A stretch of DNA of 64,000 bases, from positions 25,596,037-25,660,036 of the forward strand of contig CM054062.1 in the NCBI GenBank assembly GCA_028641055.1, read 5' to 3'. The translations under genes and the position numbers were made by a program. Below the pieces are notes generated by a model. It worked only from the letters and a program-made list of their open reading frames with translations, was not told the DNA's origin and did no database searches. Source of the DNA: Alopecurus myosuroides. Its lineage: Eukaryota > Streptophyta > Magnoliopsida > Poales > Poaceae. Shown piece after piece: positions 1-10,192 of the stretch. The stretch's first letter is position 1; each line of letters begins with the position of its first letter.

Positions 1-77
1 CCGATCACCTTCTGCTCCAGTTGCTCTGTTTTGTTCTGAATGTGTTTCTCTGTTTTGCACTTGGTTTGGAATTGCAG

Positions 78-368
78 AATGTATGTGATCGGAGTGCGGA
101 AATTTTGGAAGATTTAGTAGACCGTGGGACTGTGGTGAAGAAGAAGTGTGGTTGTACAAGCTGTGATGCAGATGATCGGGCGTCGAAAGAAATTGAAGCC
201 CTCAAAGCTACTATATTGAAGCTGAAGAGAGAGAGGAAGATCAGGATACAAATGCACATTGCAGAAATAAGAGCAAGGGATAGAAGAGAAGCAATGTTAA
301 TTGTGCTAGTTTCTGTAGAATGCCTTGTGTATGCTATCTCTGCCTTGTTTATCAGAGGTTTTGTGTGA
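78..368 (+). CDS. 3' exon of a small coiled-coil / membrane-anchor protein carried by the MULE
   Basis: The reading frame is open from the window edge to the stop ending at 368. A pyrimidine-rich stretch ending in ttgcag at 72-77 looks like a splice acceptor, so the exon probably begins at 78. The 96 encoded residues start with a Cys-containing segment (KKCGCTSCDADD), continue as a charged helix rich in K, E and R that is likely a coiled coil, and end in a hydrophobic stretch of about 20 residues (LIVLVSVECLVYAISALF), a probable C-terminal membrane segment. This layout recalls the C-terminal part of GRF-type zinc-finger proteins common in grass transposons, but no GRF domain is visible here. 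Function is unknown; the 5' exons are outside the window. Confidence 0.5.
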   Translation, partial: NVCDRSAEILEDLVDRGTVVKKKCGCTSCDADDRASKEIEALKATILKLKRERKIRIQMHIAEIRARDRREAMLIVLVSVECLVYAISALFIRGFV

Positions 369-526
369 AATTCAGTGTGGTTGTGTGCATACTTTAGTTG
401 GATGGAAAAGCAATTAGTGTGATGCAAGTAGTACTGTTAGGTATTGCAGTAATTGGCAAACTCCAAAATCTTGTATTGTGATTTCTTTCAATCAAACAGT
501 AATGTGTCAACAGTAGAGAGATAAGC
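369..526. other. Convergent 3' flank between the two MULE genes (left part)
   Basis: This is noncoding DNA downstream of the coiled-coil exon. The 30-bp segment 481-510 matches 20,065-20,094 at 26 of 30 positions in the same orientation. I see nothing else in it. Confidence 0.4.
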
Positions 527-1992
527 TGTAAGGTTCCCCAGAACCACTTTTCAAGGACACCTCTGATATGCATACATTCACGATCCTAGATCACACCAGT
601 CGTGAACAACATATCAAGTTGGTACCCAGATACAATATCTATTACAAGATTACAGAAAACACTTACAAAAGAGACATGATCACATGACCAAGTCTACACA
701 ACTGCCACGCAGGGCAAACACACAACACACACAACAGAAGAGTTAAACACACAACGTAGTTGAGCCCAAGTCACGCCTTAACCTATAGGCTGCTGACCGG
801 GAGATGATCCTAGTTCGCAAAGCCATCAGTGCAGTACTCCTCCTCGCAGATCTCCTCCTGAGACTCCTCCTCGAAGTCTGGCAAGTAAATACCAGGGACC
901 AAACCAATATGAGTACATTTGAATGTACTCGGCAAGACACCCATCATGTAGCTTACCAAAATGCAAAATATGCTTATATAGAGGAATAGGTAGGCTATAC
1001 ATAGGGTTCACTATCCATGATATATGAAAGATATATCACAGTTGATTTTTAAAATCTTTGTATCTTTGTTGAAGAAGATACTTCAAAAGAAAATAATATA
1101 GTTTTGTTTCTCTTGTAGATATTGCATATCCAAGAGGTTTTATAAAACCTGCTTTACAAAAGAAATGTTTTTCTTTGGAAAACTTCTTGTAAAACAACTT
1201 ATGGCTTTTCATCAATGGTACCTCCACGGTACAAGTTTTCCTTCTTTCAGTACTTCATAAGTTCCAACTCCTTTTCAAAACTCCTTTTTGAAACATTGAC
1301 ACAATGCTAGCTACATGGCCATTCAACTGTCCATATCCGAGAACGCGGCTATTCCGAATAGTTTTACTCTGCATAGGTGTACATAATCCACTAGATTCAG
1401 TACATCCGCCGTGAACAACCACGGACGATAACAACAGTATGTGAACATCAGATAACTGATCCTAACCATCCACTATGTCTAAGCTAGTAAATGCCTATCT
1501 CTTCAGTTGAGTGTGCGCTCCCCGACATCAGGTCCCACCTCGCCAAGACAGGAGCCCCAACTGCTGCGACCGGGGGGTAACTTAATCCCTCAGTTTGTAT
1601 GTCCCGTATACCCCTCCTGGCGACAATCGGTTCGAGGGCACGACGAGCCTTATAGCAATTTGAGATAGAACACACACTAACAAAAACAAACTTCAAGTTA
1701 AGCCCCATGCCCATGTTGGGGTAGAGTGGCAGTACGGTAAAGGTTGTCCGACGAAGACTAGGTTATGTGTCATTTTTGTAAAACACCTTTTTCCCAAAAA
1801 TGACCATTTCAACAATCCTCCGGTGGATACGGCTTCGCCTTTCCACCGGTTTTTCCATAAAGACTTTGTTTTGGAAAAAAAACATATTTTTAAAGTGTCC
1901 ACTTAGGGACTTACACTTTTGGGTGGTAATAAATACCATATGGTGGCTATGGGCTTGGTAACACCAAGTATCAACTATTGGCATAGTAATAA
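527..1992. other. Solo LTR, left piece
   Basis: This holds noncoding LTR sequence from the terminal TGTAAGG to the A of the Helitron target. Short reading frames in it look fortuitous: none has domain features and all are interrupted. Confidence 0.6.
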
Positions 1993-2039
1993 TCTCTACT
2001 ATATAATTTGTCTTACCGTGATGATGGTTCGTTGGTACG

Positions 2040-2840
2040 TCTCAGGAAACGGGGCGTCGCTCCATCGTCCGCTCCGTCGTCTGCCTTTTCGTACGCGCGA
2101 ATGCGAGAGCATGGCATTGGGCCAAGCCCAAACAACCCCACACCCTCCAAACAAACCCTAAACGCTGCACGCCGCCACCGCCTTCCCAGAAGCATCCCAT
2201 CCCCATCCCCGACGATCACGTGCTTCCCCATCGCCACCGCCTTCCTGCCGTCCTAGCCCTACCAACAAGCCCGCCGCCATCCCCCAAGAGAGTTGCCGCT
2301 CCCTCACCCTAAAGGACGGCACGCGAAGCTGGTCGCCGACCTGCACTAGCCGGCAGCGGTGGTGGGTCGCCCTGCAAGGCGGAACGCGAAGACGCCGCGG
2401 CGGTGGGTCGACAGACGCTTCTAGCGGATTCACTCCGACCACCCGTCGCTCTGGTCTGATGGAACCACCGCCATCCCGCATGTCTCCGGCGGCGGGGATG
2501 GAGGCCATGCTGACCAACAAGCGAAGAAAGGAGCCGGGCGGCGGGGCTGGAGCTGGATCCACCGGCGGGGCAGCGACCGCAGCCCTCGCAAGCATGATCC
2601 CATGCACCTTACGCTGTTATAGCCGATGAGGATATCTGCTAGAGCTAGACGACTCCAGCCGCCGCGACGCGCCCCTTCAAGACGCACCATGTCGCCTCCA
2701 TGGAAGCGAGCGGCTGGGCATGCCAACGGCGGAGCTGTTCGCCATGTGCGCTGGGCAGTCTTTGGTGTCGACAAGGGGACCTCTAGGGTTTGTCGATTTC
2801 CTCTAGCCGGACTGCTCGAGCAGAACAAGATGGTATAGAC
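2040..2840. other. GC-rich captured block inside the Helitron
   Basis: This block is strongly GC-rich against AT-rich surroundings and contains a TAAACCCTAA-like stretch, CCGCC-rich runs and open frames on both strands (for example 2,158-2,607 on -, 149 codons). It looks like the promoter, 5' UTR and first-exon region of a plant gene. The encoded residues are Pro/Arg/Ala-rich and match no family I recognise. I do not call a product. Confidence 0.4.
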
Positions 2841-3069
2841 GCTCGATTGAGTAGTCAACAAGAATTTTCGACGCGATGGATAAAATACAATGTGCAATAG
2901 GTTTAACCGAGCACATATGGATCAGGTCACTCTGGCATCACCAAGGACATAGTCGTTTCAAGCGCATGAGGTACACAATACTCGTACTTTTTGGTGGAAT
3001 GTACTTATCTCCTTAAATACTGATCATTTACCGTTTTCTTGATTTCTATTGCTATATTGCAGCCAGATT

Positions 3070-3309
3070 CAGGTGTGGAAATAACTTAGCAAAGAACATC
3101 TCATGTGTAATTCAGTGTACATTGTTCTTTCTTTATCTGTTACCTAATTTGAAGTCTCCTTTTCTCATCTAGGATACTATGTTTTGAAATATGGAGACAG
3201 ATGAAAAGAAAGGGAATCTGACTTGAATCTGGCAGCAATACAGCAACCAGAAATTGTTTCATCTGTTCTTTGCTAAGCTATTTCCACACCTGAACAATGT
3301 ACACTGAAT
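3070..3309. repeat. Rearranged inverted repeat inside the Helitron
   Basis: The 28-bp segment 3,070-3,097 (beginning CAGGTGTGGAAATAAC) recurs as its near-perfect reverse complement at 3,265-3,292. The 17-bp segment 3,111-3,127 recurs as a perfect reverse complement at 3,293-3,309. Both arms are inverted, but the second arm has the two motifs in swapped relative order, so a simple single hairpin does not account for both. Confidence 0.7.
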
Positions 3310-3719
3310 ATAGCTCCTTCTCACTGAACATGTTTACTTTTTTTTTGTAACCATCGGTTTCACATAGACGAAACAATTTTGTATCCACAATAGTTAATTG
3401 ATTTTGTATCTCCTCATGTCGTCCTTCCTTGTGTCCAGGGAAAAGAGTTCAGTCGAGAACCACATTCTAGGATGCAGATACTCCTTTTCCAATTATTAGC
3501 GTGTATTCGAGGCATCATCAAAGATTTTGTAGCTGGATAGTACTTCATGTTGATAACCTTCCAAAACAGTGTGAACAAAATTGTAACTCTTTATTTCCAA
3601 AATTTTAGAATATAAAGATTGTCTTTCAGTTAGCACCTCCTGTTGTTAGCTACATTGTCTCATTTGTCATGCATGTTGTTTGGACTTGGTGAAGTATGTC
3701 CATGATTTTCTCAATTGAG

Positions 3720-4690
3720 GTTTGGTAGGGTGAATTCTGGGTCAGCCGCTCCAGGGCTTGGGATGGTGGATGCTGAGGGAGTGCCAGCCGACGAGGTGGT
3801 GCAGTAGAGGTGAGGTGGTCGTGAGGCCGCGAACGCGAACTCTGATACTGGCGTCTTCTTGGGTGGCACCTCTACACGCAGGAGGTCAAGGTGCTCTTCC
3901 CCAAGGGCCACCGTGGTAATCTTGACACTGCCCTCCGGTAGCTGTCGACATCGGCATCCAAAAGTATATTATTTCTGCCATGCTTGCCATTCTATCTTGT
4001 TATCCAATTTCATAGTCTTTGTACTTACTGAATCAACACCAAATGGGCAGGTCACCGATGGGTATGTCCCATCATTTGTGCGAAGGCAGTTTTGTTACCT
4101 GAATTATGAGTATATATGGAGCAGCAACGTGTTCATTATTCCAAAGTTGATATTTTATTTGTGGTTCTTCCAAAGCAGACATGGGCATATACTTTAAAGA
4201 GGTATGATTGCACCAGTTTGTGTGTGGAAGTGCCTGTTAATGCAAACGTGTGTTTTAATATGCCACTTAAAAAATGGGATTTGCTCATGCAACAATCAAT
4301 TCATTTAGAAGACTACTTTGTGTCCCGGTTTGTCAAGCAAATACCGATGAGTTAGGTACATATTAAGGATATGGATTCGGGAGTGTGATATTTGTCCAAT
4401 GTGTTTATCAAAACCAATATTAGAGATTGTCAAGTACTGGGTAGTGCTATAATATTAATTTTGTACCAGTTATTACAAGTTCGGGAGTATTTTGTCTGGG
4501 TAGTTGAGTGGCAGCAGAAAACAAATCTTGGGGTAAAGATAAGATCAAGTCACTGTTTAACATTGGAATTGGAACAATTCCGTGAAAGTATCGTGTTCTT
4601 GACATCTTTACACCAACAGAGTTAGCATTATTAACCACGGCAAATACAGGGTCCAATGCATCTAACATGTGAGCCTGTGAGTGGGAGTTG
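3720..4690 (+). other. Possible captured exons in the Helitron
   Basis: A GC-rich segment (about 3,720-3,960) is followed by AT-rich DNA. A short open segment after an aatgggcag acceptor-like site at about 4,043-4,051 begins V-T-D-G-Y-V-P-S-F and stays open to about 4,197 on +. No family was recognised and no complete reading frame exists. Confidence 0.25.
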
Positions 4691-5129
4691 TGCAGAGTAC
4701 TAGGTGGTCACTGTTTGTGGCGAGATGAGACGACTGGAGAGTAGGCAGGCATGTGAGCCTGTGAGAGGAAGAGTGATGAAATGAACTTTGTACTCCTTTT
4801 TTTACCACGATCTGGCATGTACTCTTTCTTTTGGCAAATATGGCCAAACTGTTTTTCTTAAGTGTGTACTTGCCCGACTTAAGTGCCACGGCTAAGAGTG
4901 TGCAACTAAGAAATATAATTCTTTACATAATTTCAATTGAATTTTTCTGATAACTTGAGCTCGATATTACATTTTGACATGTGGAAAACAATCTTTAGTA
5001 CAATGTGGTGATCGCATTATTTAGAAGAGAAGCAAGCCTTGGCTGATACTTATCGCAACAAAATCAAAAGTCACATGAAAGCGCATACTTAGAAGTTTTG
5101 ATCAATGTTTCTATATCTAATTTTTGTAT

Positions 5130-5158
5130 CCCGTAGCAACGCACGGGCAGTCAACTAG
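5130..5158 (+). terminator. Helitron 3' terminus: hairpin plus CTAG
   Basis: CCCGT (5,130-5,134) and ACGGG (5,143-5,147) pair around an 8-nt loop. Seven nt later the element ends in CTAG (5,155-5,158), followed by host T. This is the canonical rolling-circle termination structure of Helitrons. Confidence 0.9.
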
Positions 5159-6488
5159 TATACATAATATTAATAGTAGTAGTAGTCACTCAAAAATAGT
5201 TTTTGGTAAACAAAGTTTTGTGAAACTTTCAGAAGTAAAACATGCATGATAGATAATGATAAGTGTAGTAATAGCAAGCATCAGGATGGCTTGCCTTAAA
5301 CTCTTAGTGTCCCTGGCCTTGAACTAGCCTGAACTTGACGCACGGCTCTACAACTCCTGCTTCTTCTTCTTCGTTTTCTAACGTCGTAAAAGAAATAAAG
5401 ACACACACTCAGAACCAAAAAGGCAAACAATATAAAAAGGCAACACATATAGCAAGAAAACTTATACTAGCGCAATCACTCTACAAGTTATCGAGAAAAC
5501 TATCTCACAGACACTCATGGTACACAACTATCGTCAGATAAACCTATGGTTGAGAAGCCATATTCCACATCCTAAATATCATAGATGGAGTGGGTGTACC
5601 ACTCTCATTCCAAGATATTTAATAAGCTAAAAATATAACTTTTGGACACAAGGGTGAGACTATTAAGGGACTAACAATCAATCAAAACAATACCCATGGT
5701 TGTGGGTATTAACAACAACACAAGCAGTCATCACCAAACAAGTTTACCACTAACCTAATGCATAGATAACAAGATACTACTAAGCACAAAAATAACATAG
5801 GTACAATACTCATGCTAAGGTAAACACTCAGACAATTCCAAACAGCAAGCAAACAAACCACATATGAATAAGCTAGTTACTGACTATGCTTATGTCTACC
5901 CAAAATCTAAGGAATCCATCAATCATGAAAATAACCAAACAAACCAGTGGCTCAACCAATGGTGATAAGTCATAAGATACACTCTAAAACACAATACTCA
6001 CAAGAGATAACAAATCTAGAAATTGACATAACAACAGGAGTTCATTAATAGCATACTAGTATGGGAATTCTACGCAAGCATGCTATAAGAAATAATTGCA
6101 TTCTACAACCCATCAACAAACAGCAACTACAATATCTATGCCACAATAACAGAAGTGAAAAACATCCTAAACATGCTAGGATAAACATACTACCATGTAA
6201 TAGAAGAACAACACTACTAGAGTAACCCATACTATCTAGTGGCCAACACTAGTACACTAATAGACAAGCAAACAACACTACAAGAATGCATTCTCCTAAA
6301 CAAGCAATACAAGAATATCAATACTTACTAACAGCTCATACCCTTACACATGCTAGTAAGAAAATAAAATAATTCCATGAGAACAGCTACAACCAGTAGC
6401 TATACAACCAGTAGCTATGCACTCAAGGCAAGCTCAAACAAACACATTCTAAAATCCAAACACTCAAGGAAATATACCCACACATAAT
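5159..6488. other. Solo LTR, middle piece
   Basis: This is AT-rich noncoding LTR sequence between the Helitron and the Athila insertion. Its last five bases (ATAAT, 6,484-6,488) are the left target duplication of the Athila element. It has no convincing coding content. Confidence 0.6.
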
Positions 6489-8100
6489 TGATGGCTAGGT
6501 TGAGACTCCAAGTGCAGAGTGTGTAGCTAGTGGCAAGCCTTCTTCCCCACGAGGGCGACTCGAGGGTTTATATCGAACTCTTGGGGAGCCAGTATTTCAG
6601 CAGTTGTCTTCCAAGCTTCCTCCAGGATCCTCCAAACAAGTAGAGAATTTTGTGCCCTCAACCTCACCAAGTGGTTGTCAAGCACAAGGTGTGAGACTTC
6701 TAAATTGCAATGCAAAACTGAAAGTAAATGTGCAATAATTAAATCTACTACTAAATGCAAATGAGAAAATAAATATGCAATGGATTGTTTTTGTATTTTT
6801 GTGATGCAAGTGGTGATGGAGATAATGTAAATTCGAATTGGAGATGCAAGTAAAGTAAAGTGCAAGTAAATTAAATTGCAGCAAAGTAACTAGAGTGTTT
6901 TCTTATATTTAAAATAGGACCGGGGTTCATGGTTTCACACTTGCATTCTCTCAAATAAACTGGTAGACGGTGGACATAAAGAATTACATGTGAGATTACA
7001 ATAACATGTTTAACATTGAGGACTTTCATATGGGCATCACGTCTTATCATAGAGATCTCTACGGTCATATTGATCCCTCTTATACTCCACCAAGATGCGA
7101 AATAAATCATAACACCTCGATAATTAAGGAAAAACCAGAGTATAGCTTTAAGCAATGTGACATGAAGTTGAAGTAAGAACTTGCTAGATCTAGTCATGGA
7201 GATTGATTAGTGTCACTTCAAATCCCCGGTAACAAGGTACTCCTTTTTATCCCTAGTGAGGTAACTAAGAAAGGTTTAACAAAACCTAAGTGGATCGCTG
7301 AACTTCTGTCACTTTCACAGCACTAGCCACCCCCCGTTACTCCAACTAATGCACCCATCATCCCACACACGCTCTCAAGAACTAGATTGATCAAAGCTAG
7401 CAAATAAGAACGGGGTACATAAGATACATCCACTACTAGGAAAATGGCTATAGGAGTGATGATACCCGTGACGCACCAGCAAAACGGCGCGTCACGCCTA
7501 ATAGCCGTGGCGCACCACGGTTTGGTGCTTCACGCCTATGGGCATACCCGTGACGCACCAAACAAACCGTGCGTCACGGCTATATGTGGGTGTTCGGTGG
7601 ATACCATAGCCGTGGGGAAAGATAGCCGTGACGCACCGTTTGTTTGGTCCGTCACGGGTATTGCAATAGCCGTGACGCACCAAACATATGGTGCGTCACG
7701 GCTATGGTATCCACCGAAATGTTCCCTCCACACCCCCCCGGGACCACCTTTCTAGTTTTGTCACGGAAGATTTCCATGTCTAAAAATCATCAAAAAATAA
7801 ATTCCTTATAGATGCACGGAGAGTTTAATGTATACTTTTTAAACAAACTTTGAAATACGTATTTCGACTTTCTGAGCAAAAGTTTTAAAAAAAAAGTAAA
7901 ATGGGCATAACTTTTGCATACGATGTCGGAATTTAAAGTTCAATATACCAACGGAAACTAGAGAAAAAAAGGAATCCAACCTCACTGGCCTTTGGCCTGT
8001 GAGCCTTTTTTAGATTCTCCAAATTCCGAAAGGAAAAAAAGTTATAGCCGTTTGAAGATTTTTGACTAGAAATTAAAAAAATAAAAAATAAAAAAAGATA

Positions 8101-8184
8101 GGCGTGACGCACCACATGTATGGTGCGTCACGGCTAAGTAAGATAGGCGTGACGCACCACATGTATGGTGCGTCACGGCTAAGT
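8101..8184. repeat. Two tandem palindromic units in the CACTA
   Basis: A unit of about 45 bp occurs twice in direct tandem, at 8,101-8,145 and 8,146-8,184 (the second ends early). Each contains a palindrome whose arms are GTGACGCACCA and TGGTGCGTCAC around a short CATG-containing centre. Confidence 0.85.
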
Positions 8185-8229
8185 CTGGGCAGAAATTTTC
8201 AAATTTCGAACCCGGGAGGGCCACCCACC

Positions 8230-8730
8230 TATATATACTCCCCTTCCTCCTACTTCCTCCACTCTTCTCCATTCCTTTCTCCTTCCTCCACTCTCCATTC
8301 TCTCTTCTTTCTCTCTCCCCCTTCCTCCTCCTACCACCACCACCACCACCACCACCACCACCACCATCACCACCACCACCACCTCACGTCTACTCCGGCG
8401 ACTACTCCGGCGGCGACCACCTCCTCTACGGCGACCACCTCGACTCCGGCGGCCACCTCCTCTCCGGCGGCCATCTCCTCTCCGGCGACCTCCTCCACTA
8501 CCACGGCCACCTCCTCTCCGGCGACCACCCTCCACTCCGGCGACCACCCTCCACCCAACATCCTCTCCGGCGACCACCCTCCACTCCGGCGACCACCCTC
8601 CACCCACCATCCACTCCGGCGACCACTCTGTTTTCGTTTTTCAAAATTTCAAAATTTTGGGCGGCCAGATCTGGATCTAGATCTAGATCTGGATCTGTCC
8701 CGCTTTTTTTTTAAATTTCGAAATCAATAG
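8230..8730 (+). other. CT-rich, (CAC)n and GC minisatellite block inside the CACTA
   Basis: A TATATA-containing stretch at about 8,230 is followed by C/T-rich DNA to 8,330, then a run of CAC codons (about 8,334-8,380, encoding an uninterrupted His tract if read), then repeats of a CTCCGGCGACCACC-type unit to about 8,630, and finally a GGATCTAGATCT repeat (8,669-8,697). One frame is open from 8,104 to 8,730. I read it as low-complexity DNA and not a proven gene, though it is laid out like a promoter followed by a first exon. Confidence 0.5.
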
Positions 8731-9690
8731 CCGTGACGCACCATCCGTGAGGTGCGCCACGGGTAACGAAAGATAGCCGTGACGCACCAACAGGCGGTGC
8801 GCCACGGGTAAACAGGATAGCCGTGACGCACCAAAAATAGGTGCGTCACGGCTATTTTTAATAGGCGCGGCGTGATAGCCGTGACGCGCCATGGTGCGTC
8901 ACGGGTAAGCTTTTCCCTAGTAGTGATCTACTCAAATAACTCAAGAGAAACAATTGCAATCTCAGATTCAATAACTCATAGAAAAGATCCACCACATAGG
9001 AATTACAACGGTGCCCGTAATCATGTGAGGCAGCTCATACGGATCTAATTAGTGAAGCACATAGAGAGAGAGAGATACAAGTGCTACTTCCACAAACCCA
9101 TAGCCCTGGGGTGGACTACTCCATCTTCATGGAGATGTCGATGGAGATGACGTTGGAGGGGTAGGAGATCACACCGGCGGCGCCCCGCCGGAGTTTTCCC
9201 CCTCCAATCTGGAACTTCTGGTCTCTGTTTCGGTGTTTCGGCGGCGCTCCTCTCCATAAGGGTACGGGGGACCATTTTTATAGTTGGTTTTAGGTCAAGA
9301 CGGAGTCGGTAAGTCGAAGATGGAAGGAATTGGGGCCACAGGGGCCAAAAGGGGGCCTCTCACGCGGCCAAGGAATCTGGCCGCGTGGAGGGTCCTCTTT
9401 TGGGCCTCCTTGCCCAATTCTCGTGGATCCTTCACCCGCAAGTCTTCTCCTTCCAAGAAAATGACCCCCGCAGATTTTCAGGTGATTTCGCGGAAGTTTG
9501 CCCCCTGAAACGTCAAAATATAGAAAACGGGGTTTCTGACAGGCAGGGTTAATTCCATAAAAGATGGGGGACTTTGTAATTTAACCCCAAAATACTATAA
9601 AACATTGAATTATACCCTTATATGATGCAATATGTAATAGAAAACCATGTGAAAATATGCAAAATTCATCTATGCATTTTACACGCATCA

Positions 9691-10178
9691 ACATCCCCAA
9701 GCTTAACACATGCTCGTCCTCGAGTATGAAGGTGATAAAACTAAGATGGGTTTTGCATATTGAAACAATCATGGGATATCAAGGAGGATTATTCATGCTA
9801 CATATAATCAAATGATTAATACTAGAAATGAGTAGCAATATACAATTCATGTTGTAAGAAATATCAAATATGCAAGCAAAGATGCTTCATGAAAGTTCAC
9901 ACAGTGTATAATGAAATAGAAGCACTATGGACCAAATGCATACACAAAATGAAAAATAAAATCCTATATTGGTCAAAGAATAGCATAATGGAGAATAGAA
10001 AATATGGTGGACACTTTGGAGAAAACTGAGTAGAGGTAAAACATGATCAAATCTTATTTAGCCTCTAAATTATTCAACTAAAAGTACTAATTGAAATGTG
10101 GTATCCATTGATCTAGGACTCTCATTGCCCCTTTATCACTAGCATCTTAAAATTGTGAGTATTGAAGTAATGAGAATG
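9691..10178 (-). other. Athila internal 3' end with polypurine tract
   Basis: On the - strand the sequence AAGCTTGGGGATGT (complement of about 9,691-9,704) runs into the 3' LTR and is the polypurine tract priming plus-strand DNA. The rest is noncoding. Confidence 0.75.
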
Positions 10179-10192
10179 ACAAGGTGGTTGAA

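Larger units (their letters stand above)
1..526. mobile_element. MULE, left part (split by solo LTR)
   Basis: This is the left piece of a Mutator-like element whose other half resumes at 20,019. The two pieces are joined by inference. A solo LTR flanked by an imperfect 5-bp target duplication (TAAGC at 522-526, GAAGC at 20,019-20,023) lies between them, and a 30-bp motif at 481-510 recurs at 20,065-20,094 on the other side. This piece carries a + strand exon that faces the - strand transposase remnant beyond the insertion. The left terminus lies outside the window. Confidence 0.6.
1993..5158 (+). mobile_element. Non-autonomous Helitron with GC-rich, gene-derived-looking cargo
   Basis: The 5' end is TCTCTACTATATAATTTG, the plant Helitron start. 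The 3' end is CTAG at 5,155-5,158, preceded by a GC-rich hairpin (5,130-5,147). The element sits exactly between A (1,992) and T (5,159), the Helitron target rule, with no target duplication. The 3,166 bp carry no Rep/helicase coding, so the element would depend on an autonomous relative. The interior holds a GC-rich block (about 2,040-2,840), an AT-rich intron-like stretch with inverted repeats (3,070-3,309), and a second GC-rich block with possible exons (about 3,720-4,110). This fits capture of host gene fragments, a known Helitron habit, but I cannot name the donor. Confidence 0.88.
7431..8925. mobile_element. Small non-autonomous CACTA transposon
   Basis: The terminal inverted repeats are CACTACTAGGAAAA at the left and its near reverse complement (TTTTCCCTAGTAGTG) at the right. 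The 3-bp target duplication is ATC (7,428-7,430 and 8,926-8,928), and the undisturbed site with a single ATC is visible in the sister LTR near 16,190. Subterminal regions (7,470-7,710, 8,100-8,184, 8,728-8,905) are packed with palindromes built on GTGACGCACC / GGTGCGTCAC, expected to be transposase-binding sites. No transposase is encoded. The interior has a TATA-like stretch (8,230-8,237), a CT-rich tract and a GC-rich repetitive segment. Confidence 0.93.
6489..9690 (-). repeat. 3' LTR of the Athila element, interrupted by a CACTA
   Basis: On + it begins TGATGGCTAGG at 6,489 and ends CACGCATCA at 9,690. Without the CACTA and one TSD copy it is 1,704 bp, matching the 1,710-bp partner LTR at 15,251-16,960. 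Confidence 0.93.

Noticed and set aside
8104..8730. A 208-codon frame with a long His tract as a real protein gene
   Set aside because: The His tract comes from a CAC microsatellite, the rest from a GC minisatellite and GATCTA repeat, and the frame starts inside CACTA palindromes. Kept only as low-complexity DNA.
7431..8925. CRISPR-like array because of repeated palindromes
   Set aside because: Repeats are irregularly spaced, spacers are not unique units, ends are CACTA TIRs with TSD, and the organism is a plant.
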